Positions 42,422 to 51,076 of a stretch of DNA of 64,000 nucleotides are shown piece after piece. The position numbers and the translations under genes are program-made. Position 1 is the first letter of the stretch; each line of letters opens with the position of its first letter. Location: the NCBI GenBank assembly GCA_905235305.1, contig CAJOLC010000024.1, forward strand, positions 1 through 64,000, read 5' to 3'. The stretch comes from an uncultured Bacteroidaceae bacterium. GTDB lineage: Bacteria > Bacteroidota > Bacteroidia > Bacteroidales > Bacteroidaceae. The notes below the pieces were generated by a model. It did no database searches. It saw nothing but the letters and a program-made list of their open reading frames with translations, and was not told the origin of the DNA.

Positions 42422-43321
42422 CTATTCACTTTTACCTTGTTTTTCCCCTTCTGACCAGAATTCAAAGTAGTTGAACCACTGGGCTGGATAGGTGGCGACG
42501 AGCCTTTCGAGTTCACGAATGTAGGCGGCGGAGAGCTGGCGTATCTGTTCCTGTCGGGAGGAAGTCTTGTCGTAGGGCAGGGGAGCGACGTATATCCTGT
42601 AGCTTCGGAGTGAGGTCTTCATGACGTTTACGGCAAGGACATCGAGGCTGCGGGTAGTGGCGACGGCGAAGGGTCCCAACGGGAACTTTGCCTTTGCGCC
42701 AAGGAAATCAAGCTCGATGTGCTTGGACGAACCGTTGATGCGGTCGGCAGGGATGCTGACAATCTCACCGTCCTGCAGTGCTTTGTCTATCTCAAAGAGG
42801 TGGCTCATGTCGGGACTTGTGGCTATCATGTTGATGTTCGTGTGCCGGAAGAGCCTGCTTCGGTTCTGCATGACGGACGCTTTTTCGCCTGCAAAGACCA
42901 GTGCGTTGAAGCGTTTCCGCTTGCTCACGAGGGTGTAGCCCGCTATCTCGTAGTTGCCGATGTGCGAACTTAGCAGCACGAACCCTTGCTCCTGGCTGGC
43001 CAGGTGCTGGAAGCTTTCGTAGTTTTCCACTGTCACGTCGAACGTCTTGCCTGCATACATGGCGAACTTATCTATGACGATTTGGGCGAAGAGGCAGTGG
43101 TTGACGTACGTCATCCATGCGGACTTCAGCCTTCCCATGCCGATGCGACGGCGGAAGTAGCGGTAGGCGATGCCCCGACTTCTACAGGTCATCAGGCAGA
43201 CAGGAATGACGAAGACGCTGACGAAAGCGTAGAGGATGCGCACATCCGTATGCCGAAGTATGCGGATGAGCCATTTGTGCATCCATTCGTTGCCGTAGGT
43301 TGTGCCTGGCCAGTTATTCAT
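42422..43321 (-). CDS. LpxL/HtrB-type lipid acyltransferase
   Basis: The 299-aa protein has an N-terminal membrane segment (ILYAFVSVFVIPVCLM) and the acyltransferase motif SSHIGNYEIAG (HX4E). Downstream signatures include ALQDGEIVSIPADRINGSSK and FPLGPFAVATTRSLDVLAVNVM. Such enzymes acylate lipid A or, in aryl-polyene clusters, the lipid anchor. It lies 10-15 bp from its neighbours in the operon. Confidence 0.85.
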   Translation of the reverse strand: MNNWPGTTYGNEWMHKWLIRILRHTDVRILYAFVSVFVIPVCLMTCRSRGIAYRYFRRRIGMGRLKSAWMTYVNHCLFAQIVIDKFAMYAGKTFDVTVENYESFQHLASQEQGFVLLSSHIGNYEIAGYTLVSKRKRFNALVFAGEKASVMQNRSRLFRHTNINMIATSPDMSHLFEIDKALQDGEIVSIPADRINGSSKHIELDFLGAKAKFPLGPFAVATTRSLDVLAVNVMKTSLRSYRIYVAPLPYDKTSSRQEQIRQLSAAYIRELERLVATYPAQWFNYFEFWSEGEKQGKSE

Positions 43322-43335
43322 TTCCGTGCTGAAAG

Positions 43336-44436
43336 TTATTTCCTTGCTACCACGATGCTGTGGCCTTGTCCCAGGCCGTCGCGTATACTTTCTATCTCAA
43401 GTCCTGCCTTTTGGATGAGCCGTATCATGTCGTCGGAGTGGTACATCTTGCTGTTTCCGTTTGCCATCGCAGTGAAGTAGAGGCTTGTCATCGTGAGACA
43501 GAAGGCTGCGGGTTCAAAGCGTTGGCGGTCCCAGAACGTCTCCATGATGAAGAGGCGCGTGCCTTCTCCCATCACTTCCTTGGCCTTGGTGAGTATCCCC
43601 ACGATTTCTTCTTCGCTGAAGCAGTCGAGAAATTGCGACATCCAGATGGCGTCGAGTTCACCTTCGGGCTGCGGGAAACGTGCTCCGCTGCTGAGGAGGT
43701 CGATGCCGTATCCTTTGATGCGGTCTGCCCCTGGCTTGCCGGCGATGTTCTCCTCCATCATTTCTATCTGCTGCGGCAAGTCGAGGACGGTCACTTCTGC
43801 CTGTTCGTCGTAGCTGACGCAGCTGAGTGCCCACCTGCCGGTGTTGCCTCCTACGTCGTAGAGCGTACGGACGAAGTACTCGCCGAACACTGTCTGCAGG
43901 GCTTCCGGGAAAGAGGAATCGCTGTAGAAGTGGTCGAAGGCCAGCCAGCTTTGACGCACGCCTGCGGGCAGGCTGGCGAGTCCTTCGTAGATAGTAGGCC
44001 AGGGGCCGAAGTTCACGAGACCTGCCGGACGGCCTTCCTTCAAGGCTTCTTCGAGGTGGAACATGCCGAGGTAGTTCACGTCGTGGTTGAAGTCGATGTT
44101 CACTCTCGTTGCCGGATCGTTCAGGAGAAACCAGCCAGTCTTGGAGAGGCGGAAGCGGTCGGTGGCAGTATCGACGTGTACCGTGCCGATGCTGAGCGAG
44201 GCTTCGAGCAGACACTTGGCAGCGTAGGCAGTGATTCCGCACTGACTGGCCACTTCTTCCCCCGTGAGTCCGTCGGTACTGTCGCGCAGTTTGTCGAGTA
44301 TGCCGAACTTGAGCATCAGGCGCGACACTTGGAAGACGATGGGCCCCCAGGCGATGAATTCGGCCTGTCGCTGCGCGTCGCGTGCGGTCAGGCTCTCAGT
44401 CGTGTATCGTCGCTTCAAGTCGCTGAAGAGGTTCAT
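43336..44436 (-). CDS. SAM-dependent O-methyltransferase
   Basis: From the ATG at 44436 (MNLFSDLKRRY) the roughly 366-aa protein has a winged-helix dimerisation domain (LMLKFGILDKLRDSTDGLTGEEVASQCGI). The Rossmann methyltransferase core follows, with the SAM loop YDVGGNTGRWAL, AEVTVLDLPQQ and MSQFLDCFSEEE. This is the plan of plant COMT-like and bacterial O-methyltransferases, which fits methylation of an aryl head group. It is the first gene of the operon; its promoter box at 44486-44493 rules out the upstream start at 44499. Confidence 0.87.
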   Translation of the reverse strand: MNLFSDLKRRYTTESLTARDAQRQAEFIAWGPIVFQVSRLMLKFGILDKLRDSTDGLTGEEVASQCGITAYAAKCLLEASLSIGTVHVDTATDRFRLSKTGWFLLNDPATRVNIDFNHDVNYLGMFHLEEALKEGRPAGLVNFGPWPTIYEGLASLPAGVRQSWLAFDHFYSDSSFPEALQTVFGEYFVRTLYDVGGNTGRWALSCVSYDEQAEVTVLDLPQQIEMMEENIAGKPGADRIKGYGIDLLSSGARFPQPEGELDAIWMSQFLDCFSEEEIVGILTKAKEVMGEGTRLFIMETFWDRQRFEPAAFCLTMTSLYFTAMANGNSKMYHSDDMIRLIQKAGLEIESIRDGLGQGHSIVVARK

Positions 44437-44485
44437 AGGGCAGCTTGTCGTTAGGATTGTTCCGTTTGTCAATGTTTCGTGACTG

Positions 44486-44515
44486 CAAAGATACGACATA
44501 AAATCGAATTGGCAA
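44486..44515 (-). promoter_or_regulatory. Promoter of the aryl-polyene-like operon
   Basis: On the minus strand TTG (44513-44515), 19 bp, TATCTTTG (44486-44493). The first gene starts at 44436. All thirteen genes down to 29885 are closely packed and show no other clear promoter. Confidence 0.65.
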
Positions 44516-44630
44516 TCCCCCGTAGGCTTTATTACATAATTTTAAGAAATAGTGTGTCCCGAGGCCTCGAAAGCTGTGTCGATTGGTGGGGATTGCTACC
44601 ATCTTCTACTTCGACTCATGGCTCACGCCC

Positions 44631-44784
44631 AAATTACACGTGTCCCGTTGCCAAATTACACGTGTCCCGTTGCCAAATTACACGTGTCCCGTTGCCAATT
44701 TACACGTGTCCCGTTGACAAATTACACGCGTCCCGTTGACAAATTACACGCGTCCCGTTGACAAATTACACGTGTCCCGTTGGC
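44631..44784. repeat. Seven-unit 22-bp tandem array with ACACGTGT core
   Basis: Seven contiguous 22-bp units, phased at 44631, 44653, 44675, 44697, 44719, 44741 and 44763. Each has AAATTACACG then TGTCCCGTTG, varying only at a few positions (ACACGCGT in units 5 and 6, GTTGCC or GTTGAC at the end). It lies about 120 bp upstream of the operon promoter and 80 bp after the leucine-rich-repeat gene. There is no other feature in 44516-44863. Confidence 0.95.
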
Positions 44785-44863
44785 AATCCACTTGTGTGTG
44801 GAAGCCTAAGTGATAATCCGTCTCCATCAGGATGCGGAGGTCGTATGCGCCACAAGGGTATGT

Positions 44864-46207
44864 CTACTTCACAACCCCGACGGCGTCGTATTCCTTGCCG
44901 TCCTTGATGATGGCTATCCTGCCACCTTTGAGATACTTGCCGTCAGGCAGGCGTTCAGCCTTGTCTGCATGGATGGCGCCTATTGCTGTCGGCTCGCTGC
45001 CGGCGTAGTCTTGCCATACGCCGTCCTGATAGCATAGTGGTGTCCATCCCTTTGCCTTTGCTGCCTCAACCTGTGTCGCAGTCATCACGTTGCCTTCGTC
45101 CTCGTCATAGATGATATAGATTTCATCACCAGAGTGTATCGCAGGTAGGCTCTCGATGAGGGCATCCATCCCTGCGCCGCTTATCTGGTTCTGATAGCAG
45201 AACAACCATGCCAGCCTGGTGTTCTGTGACAAATCGAGCGAGGTGAGTCGGTTGCCGTTGCAGTACAGATATGCCAGCGCCGTTAGCTTCGACACGTCGA
45301 GTGAGGCAAGCTGGTTGTCCTCGCAGCGCAGTGTTGTCAGTGCCGTATTCTCCGACACATCGAGCGAAGCCAGATGGTTGCTTTGGCAGTACAGACCTTT
45401 CAGTGCCGTACATCCCGACACGTCGAGCGAAGCAAGCCGGTTGCTGTTGCAGTCCAACTGTGCCAGCGTCGTATGTCCCGACACGTCGAGCGAAGTCAGC
45501 TGGTTGTCATAGACGTACAGATATGTGAGCGACGTACATCCCGAGACGTTGAGCGAAGCAAGCTGGTTGTTGTGGCACCACAGGCCAATCAGTGCCGTGT
45601 TCTTCGACAGGTCGAGCGATGTAAACTGGTTACTGTTGCAGTCCAAATGCGTCAGCATTGTATTCTCCGACACGTCGAGCGAGGTAAGCTGGTTGCCTCC
45701 GCAGTACAGAGATGCCAGCGCCGTTAGCTTCGACACGTCGAGTGAGGTAAGCTGGTTGCTATAGCAGTGCAGTGTTGTCAGCAGCACATTCTCCGACACA
45801 TCAAGCGAAGTGATTTGGTTGTTGTAGCAGGACAGATATGTCAGTGCCGTACATCCCGACACATCGAGCGAGGTGAGTTTGTTGTTACGGCACTCCAGCT
45901 CTGCCAGTGCCGCGCATCCCGACAGGTCGAGCGAAGTAAGCTGGTTGCTTCGGCAGTCCAGCTTTGTCATCGCCGTAAAGAACTCTATGCCCTGCAAACT
46001 CTGAATGCTCTTGTACGTCAAAGTTATACTCTTCACACCGGCAATCTCAGCATCTGTCAGCACGCCGTCTCTGCCGTAGCTCTGTGTCAGCAGATAGTTG
46101 CGGAAGTTCGTGTCAGGGAAATTCGTCTCATCAATGGTGACATCTGCCCACGACGCAGTGCCGGCAAGCATCGTGACAAGCGAAAGTAGCAAGCGTTTTG
46201 TTTTCAT
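44864..46207 (-). CDS. Secreted leucine-rich-repeat protein (internalin-like)
   Basis: A signal peptide (LLLSLVTMLAGTASWA) precedes about thirteen 21-residue repeats of the form LTSLDVSGCTALTYLSCYNN. The repeats are nearly identical and run from about residue 75 to 345. The C-terminal region (TAIGAIHADKAERLPDGKY and LKGGRIAIIKDGKEYDAVG) resembles the tails of secreted Prevotella surface proteins; a type IX sorting role is possible but not shown. Repeats of this type form a curved solenoid that binds ligands or host surfaces. The high repeat identity suggests recent duplication. Confidence 0.87.
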   Translation of the reverse strand: MKTKRLLLSLVTMLAGTASWADVTIDETNFPDTNFRNYLLTQSYGRDGVLTDAEIAGVKSITLTYKSIQSLQGIEFFTAMTKLDCRSNQLTSLDLSGCAALAELECRNNKLTSLDVSGCTALTYLSCYNNQITSLDVSENVLLTTLHCYSNQLTSLDVSKLTALASLYCGGNQLTSLDVSENTMLTHLDCNSNQFTSLDLSKNTALIGLWCHNNQLASLNVSGCTSLTYLYVYDNQLTSLDVSGHTTLAQLDCNSNRLASLDVSGCTALKGLYCQSNHLASLDVSENTALTTLRCEDNQLASLDVSKLTALAYLYCNGNRLTSLDLSQNTRLAWLFCYQNQISGAGMDALIESLPAIHSGDEIYIIYDEDEGNVMTATQVEAAKAKGWTPLCYQDGVWQDYAGSEPTAIGAIHADKAERLPDGKYLKGGRIAIIKDGKEYDAVGVVK

Positions 46208-46268
46208 AATGATGTAGTATAAAAATCAATTCACATTCGACGGGCATAATCTTAAGCGGTTACGGGGA

Positions 46269-46276
46269 CAAAGGTA
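46269..46276 (-). promoter_or_regulatory. -7 box for the leucine-rich-repeat gene
   Basis: TACCTTTG on the minus strand with TTG about 20 bp upstream. The ATG is 62 bp downstream. Confidence 0.6.
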
Positions 46277-46357
46277 CGATTAAGTTATGAGAAACGCAAG
46301 GAACCAAGGAACTTTATCCATCCGCTATAATCAGGTAATTCCCATTACGAAACAAAT

Positions 46358-46391
46358 AAAGCGGTTCCCTCATGTTTGAGAAAACCGCTTT
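46358..46391 (-). terminator. Terminator of the ExbB/ExbD operon
   Basis: AAAGCGGTT (46358-46366) pairs with AACCGCTTT (46383-46391), with an inner CTCA/TGAG. ATTTGTTTC follows on the minus strand. Confidence 0.75.
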
Positions 46392-46465
46392 CCTTCTTTG
46401 AACCGAAATTAGGTCTGTTGTGATCTGTTTAGAGATTCAATACCAGTTCCTTGTCTGATTCGGTG

Positions 46466-46921
46466 TTAATTCCTTTTGGTTGCTGAGTAGTTGATACGCA
46501 GCGCCCATGATTTACGCAACACTTCCTTGATGTCAGTGATGTAGCCCATCTGCGTGTACTGGTCTGCCTTGATACTGATAATCTGCTCAGCCTGGTTTGT
46601 CATGCCCTGACGCTCTGCAGCAATGAAGTCCATGACTTCACGAGCTTCTGCATAGCGGTCGTTGAGCTGAATACGTGTACTACTACCCATTTGAGCACGC
46701 AGATTGTCTGTTGGAGGACCAACATAGATGAACGATACTACTGACTTCTTTTCCAGCTTCTCCAGTTCAGTACCTTGTGGAATTGTGAACTTAACCTTTA
46801 AGGTTACTTCACGCATCGTCGTTACCATCATGAAGAAGAACAGAATACTGAAGATAAGGTCGGGCAGAGATGAGGTGTTCATCTCTGGCACTTCGCGACT
46901 TCCTTTTCTCTTAAATGCCAT
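46466..46921 (-). CDS. ExbD/TolR-type biopolymer transport protein, second copy
   Basis: The 151-aa protein has one N-terminal membrane helix (PDLIFSILFFFMMVTTM) preceded by the conserved NTSSLPD, whose Asp is the proton-binding residue, and a periplasmic domain. It works with ExbB to energise TonB. It starts 2 bp after the first ExbD gene. Confidence 0.9.
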   Translation of the reverse strand: MAFKRKGSREVPEMNTSSLPDLIFSILFFFMMVTTMREVTLKVKFTIPQGTELEKLEKKSVVSFIYVGPPTDNLRAQMGSSTRIQLNDRYAEAREVMDFIAAERQGMTNQAEQIISIKADQYTQMGYITDIKEVLRKSWALRINYSATKRN

Positions 46922-46923
46922 AG

Positions 46924-47523
46924 TTAGTCTCCTCCATATTTTTTAGGTTCTGCCTCAGAGATGTTTTGGGGATAATATTGACGCACTGCATCTTTCTCCT
47001 CGTCCTTGAGGTACTGGAATTCACGACCGAACTTCTGCTTAGCCAACTCGTTTCTCAGTTCATTATAAGCAGCGACCAACTCGTTCTGCACCTGGAAGTA
47101 GATGTTGTAGGGCGTACCACGGTCGGTCTGTACGCTGATTACATGCTTGTCCGTCACGAAGCATTGACCCAGCAGGTCAATGTTCTTAACATGCTTCTCA
47201 GGCAACTTGCTCAAGTTCTGGTCGTTCTTGATGAACTCTTTTACGCGTGTGCGGAGCTCGCCGATGTCACCCCAACCGCTGCTCATTTCGTCCTTAATCC
47301 ACAGCTGACCTGCAGCATTAATCATGACATAAAGGATGTTGCGAGCCTTGATGTCCATTGTGGCATCTTCCTGATCTGGTTCTGGCGGTTTGGGCAGGCG
47401 ACGTGCCAAGCCCATGTCGGTGTCCATTGAAGTGGTAATCAGGAAGAAGATGAGCAACGTAAAAGAAATGTCGGCCATAGAACTGCCGTTCAGTCCTGGC
47501 ACTTTCTTTTTCTTCTTTGCCAT
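46924..47523 (-). CDS. ExbD/TolR-type biopolymer transport protein, first copy
   Basis: The 199-aa protein has the helix SMADISFTLLIFFLITTSM with the membrane-boundary Asp (MADIS), and a longer periplasmic domain than its neighbour. Two different ExbD proteins per ExbB are usual in Bacteroidetes. Confidence 0.9.
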   Translation of the reverse strand: MAKKKKKVPGLNGSSMADISFTLLIFFLITTSMDTDMGLARRLPKPPEPDQEDATMDIKARNILYVMINAAGQLWIKDEMSSGWGDIGELRTRVKEFIKNDQNLSKLPEKHVKNIDLLGQCFVTDKHVISVQTDRGTPYNIYFQVQNELVAAYNELRNELAKQKFGREFQYLKDEEKDAVRQYYPQNISEAEPKKYGGD

Positions 47524-47538
47524 ATCTTTCTCTTTTGG

Positions 47539-48024
47539 TTATTTACTTGCATTCTTAGTCACGATGCCAGTCATGCTTACTGCGACAGCAATAGCTGCTG
47601 CTACCAGAAGAATGCCCATGCTGACCATGAATATGTCAACAACGGTTACCCATCCTGCACTGGTTACTGTGCCATCGCTGGCTGTGAATTCCTTCTCGCC
47701 GATTCCTGTAACCCAGCCAAGGACGAGGGAAACAATGGTCAAACCAACAGTGAACACTGTAATCTTGCCACCTGGAACGCCTGTTGTGGCGGCAGGGTCG
47801 TTGCCCTTGCTGTTCTGTATGCCCCGAATCAATGACCAGACTGTGAGTACTGTTGTTGCGGCAACAAGCCCATACATGAGCCACATAATGACATCAGTGA
47901 GCAATGGTTCGTTGTAGTCGCCAACAGGATTGTCATAGCCAATGAGCAGGAAGGCTGCAAAGCACACAATAATCAGCGTAACGCAGCACAACAGCACACG
48001 ACTTGATATTTTCTCTATCTTCAT
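47539..48024 (-). CDS. Four-helix membrane protein of unknown function in the Exb operon
   Basis: The 161-aa protein has four hydrophobic segments (about residues 10-28, 42-66, 89-108 and 129-150) with short loops. It lies between exbB and the first exbD, a position conserved in Bacteroidales. No motif gives a function; a structural or assembly role in the motor complex is inferred from the position only. Confidence 0.7.
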   Translation of the reverse strand: MKIEKISSRVLLCCVTLIIVCFAAFLLIGYDNPVGDYNEPLLTDVIMWLMYGLVAATTVLTVWSLIRGIQNSKGNDPAATTGVPGGKITVFTVGLTIVSLVLGWVTGIGEKEFTASDGTVTSAGWVTVVDIFMVSMGILLVAAAIAVAVSMTGIVTKNASK

Positions 48025-48117
48025 AGTTTTGCCTTATTAAAAGTTTGAAAGTTTCCAAGAGCTTGGTGTTGAAATACCTTTGCTTGCTATTTCACCCTTG
48101 CTTCTTCCAACTTTATG

Positions 48118-48957
48118 TTACTTCTTGCACTTGTCGCTCTTGACGCTCATGACGAGAAGCTCTTGTGCGGCTTCTTCCATGTTACTGGTCAGAGACTCAA
48201 CCTTAGAGAGGATGTAGTTATAGAATACCTGAAGAATCAGGGCAACGATGATACCGAAGATTGTGGTAATAAGTGCGACCTTCATACCGCCTGCTACGAC
48301 TGTCGGGCTGATATCGCCTGCGCGCTGGATGTCATCGAATGCCATGACCATACCTATCACAGTTCCGAGGAAGCCGAGTGACGGTGCCATAGCGATGAAC
48401 AGGGTAATCCAAGAGCAGTTCTCCTCGAGGTATGTTCCCTGTACTTCTGCCTCCATGTTGATGGTGCGCTCGATAGTGCCGATGTCGTTACGGTCATTAC
48501 TGTCAAGGCATTCCATAGCCTTGCGGCTAACTTGAGCCACGGGACCACGTGTGCCTTTGCACTTTTCGATTGCGTCAGCAATCTTGCCTGCGGCAACGAG
48601 GTCAGCGAGTTCTTTCATGAACTTGCGTGTGTTGATCTGAGCAAGGGTCAGGTAAACGACGCGCTCGATGCAGAGGGCAAGGCCGAGTACGAGTGCGATG
48701 GCAACGAGAGACATGAAGCCTGCGCCACCTTCGATGTACTTTGTCTTGAGGTTCTTGAATACGCCTTCGCTTTCTTCCTCTACGATGGGAGCAGCCTCGA
48801 CAGCTTCTTCCACGGCAGCGGTGTCCACAGCAGCAGAGTCAACGGCAGCGCTATCTACTACTTCAGTAGCAGCTACGTCTTCCTGAGCCATTACAAATGA
48901 TGTTGCTCCAAATGAGCAAGCAGCAACCATTGCAATAATTGCAAATAACTTTTTCAT
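48118..48957 (-). CDS. exbB: MotA/TolQ/ExbB proton-channel protein with signal-like N-terminus
   Basis: The 279-aa protein begins with a signal-like segment (LFAIIAMVAACSFGATSFVMAQ) and an Ala/Val/Glu-rich periplasmic linker (SAAVDSAAVDTAAVEEAVE). The ExbB core follows: GFMSLVAIALVLGLALCIERVVYL, then the channel helices WITLFIAMAPSLGFLGTVIGMV and VALITTIFGIIVALILQV. It powers TonB-dependent outer-membrane uptake. It follows tRNA-Ser by 57 bp with no obvious promoter between, so it may be transcribed through the tRNA. Confidence 0.9.
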   Translation of the reverse strand: MKKLFAIIAMVAACSFGATSFVMAQEDVAATEVVDSAAVDSAAVDTAAVEEAVEAAPIVEEESEGVFKNLKTKYIEGGAGFMSLVAIALVLGLALCIERVVYLTLAQINTRKFMKELADLVAAGKIADAIEKCKGTRGPVAQVSRKAMECLDSNDRNDIGTIERTINMEAEVQGTYLEENCSWITLFIAMAPSLGFLGTVIGMVMAFDDIQRAGDISPTVVAGGMKVALITTIFGIIVALILQVFYNYILSKVESLTSNMEEAAQELLVMSVKSDKCKK

Positions 48958-49013
48958 TGTGTTGTTTGTTTAGATGTTTATGATTGTGTTTGTATCTAAT
49001 GTTTCTTTTTTTG

Positions 49014-49101
49014 CGGAGAGAGCGAGATTCGAACTCGCGAACCGGTTTTGCCGGTCACACGCTTTCCAGGCGTGCCTCTTCAGCCACTCGAGCATCTCTC
49101 C
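49014..49101 (-). tRNA. tRNA-Ser (anticodon GGA)
   Basis: On the minus strand acceptor GGAGAGA pairs with TCTCTCC and the discriminator is G. The anticodon stem-loop is CACGC-CTGGAAA-GCGTG. A long variable arm (GACCGGCAAAACCGGTT) and T arm GCGAG-TTCGAAT-CTCGC are present. CCA is not encoded. Confidence 0.95.
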
Positions 49102-49151
49102 CTTTGGGTCGCGCTGGCGTTAGATGTGTCTGACTTTGCGCTTTTCGGTTA

Positions 49152-49159
49152 CAAAGATA
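49152..49159 (-). promoter_or_regulatory. -7 box for tRNA-Ser
   Basis: TATCTTTG on the minus strand, 51 bp upstream of the tRNA. Confidence 0.6.
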
Positions 49160-49235
49160 GTTTTTTTTCTTATACTGCCATAGTTTTTAGGCAAAAAAGT
49201 TTCGGTTTGTATGCTTTTTTGTTGTTTTGACTGCT

Positions 49236-50018
49236 CTAATGTGGTTTAATTCGTTGGAATATGTGCTTTGCGTTGTTGGTTGTGATGCAATCTGCCTCTT
49301 GTTCGCTTACGTTATATATATGTGCGATTTTGCGGAGCACTTCGGCAACATAGGCGCTCTCGTTTCTCTTGCCTCGATAGGGGACTGGTGTGAGGTAGGG
49401 GGCGTCTGTTTCGAGTACGATGCGATCAAGAGGGACGGTGGTCAGAGTCTCGGGCAATGAGCTGTTCTTGTATGTTACTACGCCGCCGATGCCGAGCATG
49501 AAGTTGGGGAACTGAAGCAGTTCCTGTGCCTCTTCCTTTGAACCGCCGAAGCAGTGGAAGACTCCGCTGATGGGTTCGTTGCGATACTCGGTCAGGATGG
49601 TGATCAGTTGCCGATGGGCGTTGCGGGCATGTATGGAGAGGGGGAGGTTGTACTTTATGGCCCATTCTATCTGGGTGCGGAAGGTCTCTTCCTGCTCCTT
49701 TACTTTGGTCTTGTCCCAATAGTAGTCGAGCCCGACTTCGCCAACTGCAATGTATGGATGGTCTGGGGCTTCCAGCAGCTTCTCCATGTCTGCCAGGACT
49801 TGCCTGTAGTCTTCGTCGATGTCTTCGGGATGGAGGCCAAGCATGGGGAGGCAGTAGTTGGGATATTGATAGTACAGGTCGAGCATCTGTTCGATGCTTC
49901 CTGCGTTGATGTTGGGCAGAAGGATGTATTCTACCCCTGCCTGCTTGGCCCGGATGATGACCTCGCTCCGGTCGGCATTGAACTCGGGCTCGTAGATGTG
50001 ACTGTGCGTGTCTATCAT
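49236..50018 (-). CDS. TatD-family metal-dependent hydrolase
   Basis: From the ATG at 50018 the 260-aa protein has the full set of metal ligands: MIDTHSHIYEPEF, GEVGLDYYWDKT, SIHARNA, FHCFGGSKEEA and LETDAPYLTP. TatD proteins are 3'-5' DNA/RNA exonucleases of the amidohydrolase fold. The frame upstream of the ATG is Arg/His-rich and is a shadow of the polyprenyl synthase gene, whose stop overlaps this start by 4 bp. Confidence 0.95.
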   Translation of the reverse strand: MIDTHSHIYEPEFNADRSEVIIRAKQAGVEYILLPNINAGSIEQMLDLYYQYPNYCLPMLGLHPEDIDEDYRQVLADMEKLLEAPDHPYIAVGEVGLDYYWDKTKVKEQEETFRTQIEWAIKYNLPLSIHARNAHRQLITILTEYRNEPISGVFHCFGGSKEEAQELLQFPNFMLGIGGVVTYKNSSLPETLTTVPLDRIVLETDAPYLTPVPYRGKRNESAYVAEVLRKIAHIYNVSEQEADCITTNNAKHIFQRIKPH

Positions 50019-50989
50019 TTCTGTCGGCCCATAAGTTCGAGGGCAATGTCGTGGAGCATTTGCTTTCGTTGCTCGGGCAGGTCGACTTTGTCCAGATATG
50101 TCTGCGCTTCGTCGTAATATGTGCCCATGCGTTCCTTTGCCATGCGGTCGACGCCAATCTTTGTGTAGAGGGCTGTGACGGCCTTTATCTTCTCGTCCGG
50201 GTTGCAGCCTTTGCTTTCGAACCATTGCTGCAGTTCTGCTCTGTCTTCCTCGGAGGCGTGTAGCAGGGCGTTTATGAGCATGAAGGTTTTCTTGTTGCAG
50301 AGGATGTCGCCTCCTATCTTCTTGCCGAAGACGGCGGGGTCGCCATAGACGTCGAGGTAATCGTCCTGGAGCTGGAATGCCAGCCCGAGGCATTCGCCAA
50401 AGCGATAGAGGGCGTCGGCATCTTGCTTGGGGGCGTCGGCAAGTGTGGCTCCTATTTGCAGGGCACAGGCCAGCAGGACGGAGGTCTTGAGGCGTATCAT
50501 CTCGATGTACTCTGCCTCGGTGACGTCGTATCTTGTCTCGAAGTCCATGTCATATTGCTGTCCTTCGTGTACCTCGATGGCTGTCTTGGAGAAGATGCCC
50601 ATCACTTCCGGCATCTTTGTGGCGTGGCATTGCATCATGTACTTGAAGGAGAGGGCGAGCATGTTGTCGCCGCTGAGGATGGCGGTATTGTCGTCCCATT
50701 TGAGGTGGACGCATGTCTTTCCGCGGCGTACTTCTGCGTGGTCCATGAGGTCATCGTGCAGGAGGGTGAAGTTGTGGAATACTTCGAGTCCTACGGCAGG
50801 CATGAGTGCGGGCTCCACGTTGTCGCGGTAGAGGTTGTATGCCATGAGCATGAGGACGGGCCTGATGCGTTTCCCTCCGAGCGAGAGGACGTAGCGGATG
50901 GGGTCATAAAGGCCTCTTGGCTCACGTTCGAGGGGTAGGGAGGCGATGGTATCTTCCACCATCTGCAGGAGTTGTGTGCTGCGATACAT
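50015..50989 (-). CDS. Polyprenyl diphosphate synthase
   Basis: The 324-aa all-helical prenyltransferase has the first aspartate-rich motif in HNFTLLHDDLMD, the second in AFQLQDDYLDVYGD, and the substrate motif GGKRIRPVLML. It makes a linear isoprenoid chain, probably for menaquinone, by adding IPP. The chain length cannot be read with certainty. Confidence 0.93.
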   Translation of the reverse strand: MYRSTQLLQMVEDTIASLPLEREPRGLYDPIRYVLSLGGKRIRPVLMLMAYNLYRDNVEPALMPAVGLEVFHNFTLLHDDLMDHAEVRRGKTCVHLKWDDNTAILSGDNMLALSFKYMMQCHATKMPEVMGIFSKTAIEVHEGQQYDMDFETRYDVTEAEYIEMIRLKTSVLLACALQIGATLADAPKQDADALYRFGECLGLAFQLQDDYLDVYGDPAVFGKKIGGDILCNKKTFMLINALLHASEEDRAELQQWFESKGCNPDEKIKAVTALYTKIGVDRMAKERMGTYYDEAQTYLDKVDLPEQRKQMLHDIALELMGRQK

Positions 50990-51013
50990 TATTATATATT
51001 ATATTATATAGAA

Positions 51014-51047
51014 GACCCCCCGACCCCTTTGTGGGGGAGGAGGGGTC
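51014..51047 (-). terminator. GC-rich hairpin between tonB and the polyprenyl synthase gene
   Basis: GACCCC and GGGGTC enclose further CCCC/GGGG pairing, followed on the minus strand by an AT-rich run. The words also belong to the dispersed GC-rich repeat family, so it may be a repeat acting as a terminator. Confidence 0.55.
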
Positions 51048-51076
51048 ATGTATGGGATTCCCTTTGAGATACTTTC

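Noticed and set aside
44631..44784. CRISPR-like repeat array
   Set aside because: The 22-bp units are directly adjacent with no unique spacers, and no cas gene is in the window.
45219..45764. Repetitive plus-strand frames opposite the leucine-rich-repeat gene
   Set aside because: The periodicity is only the reflection of the real repeats on the minus strand.
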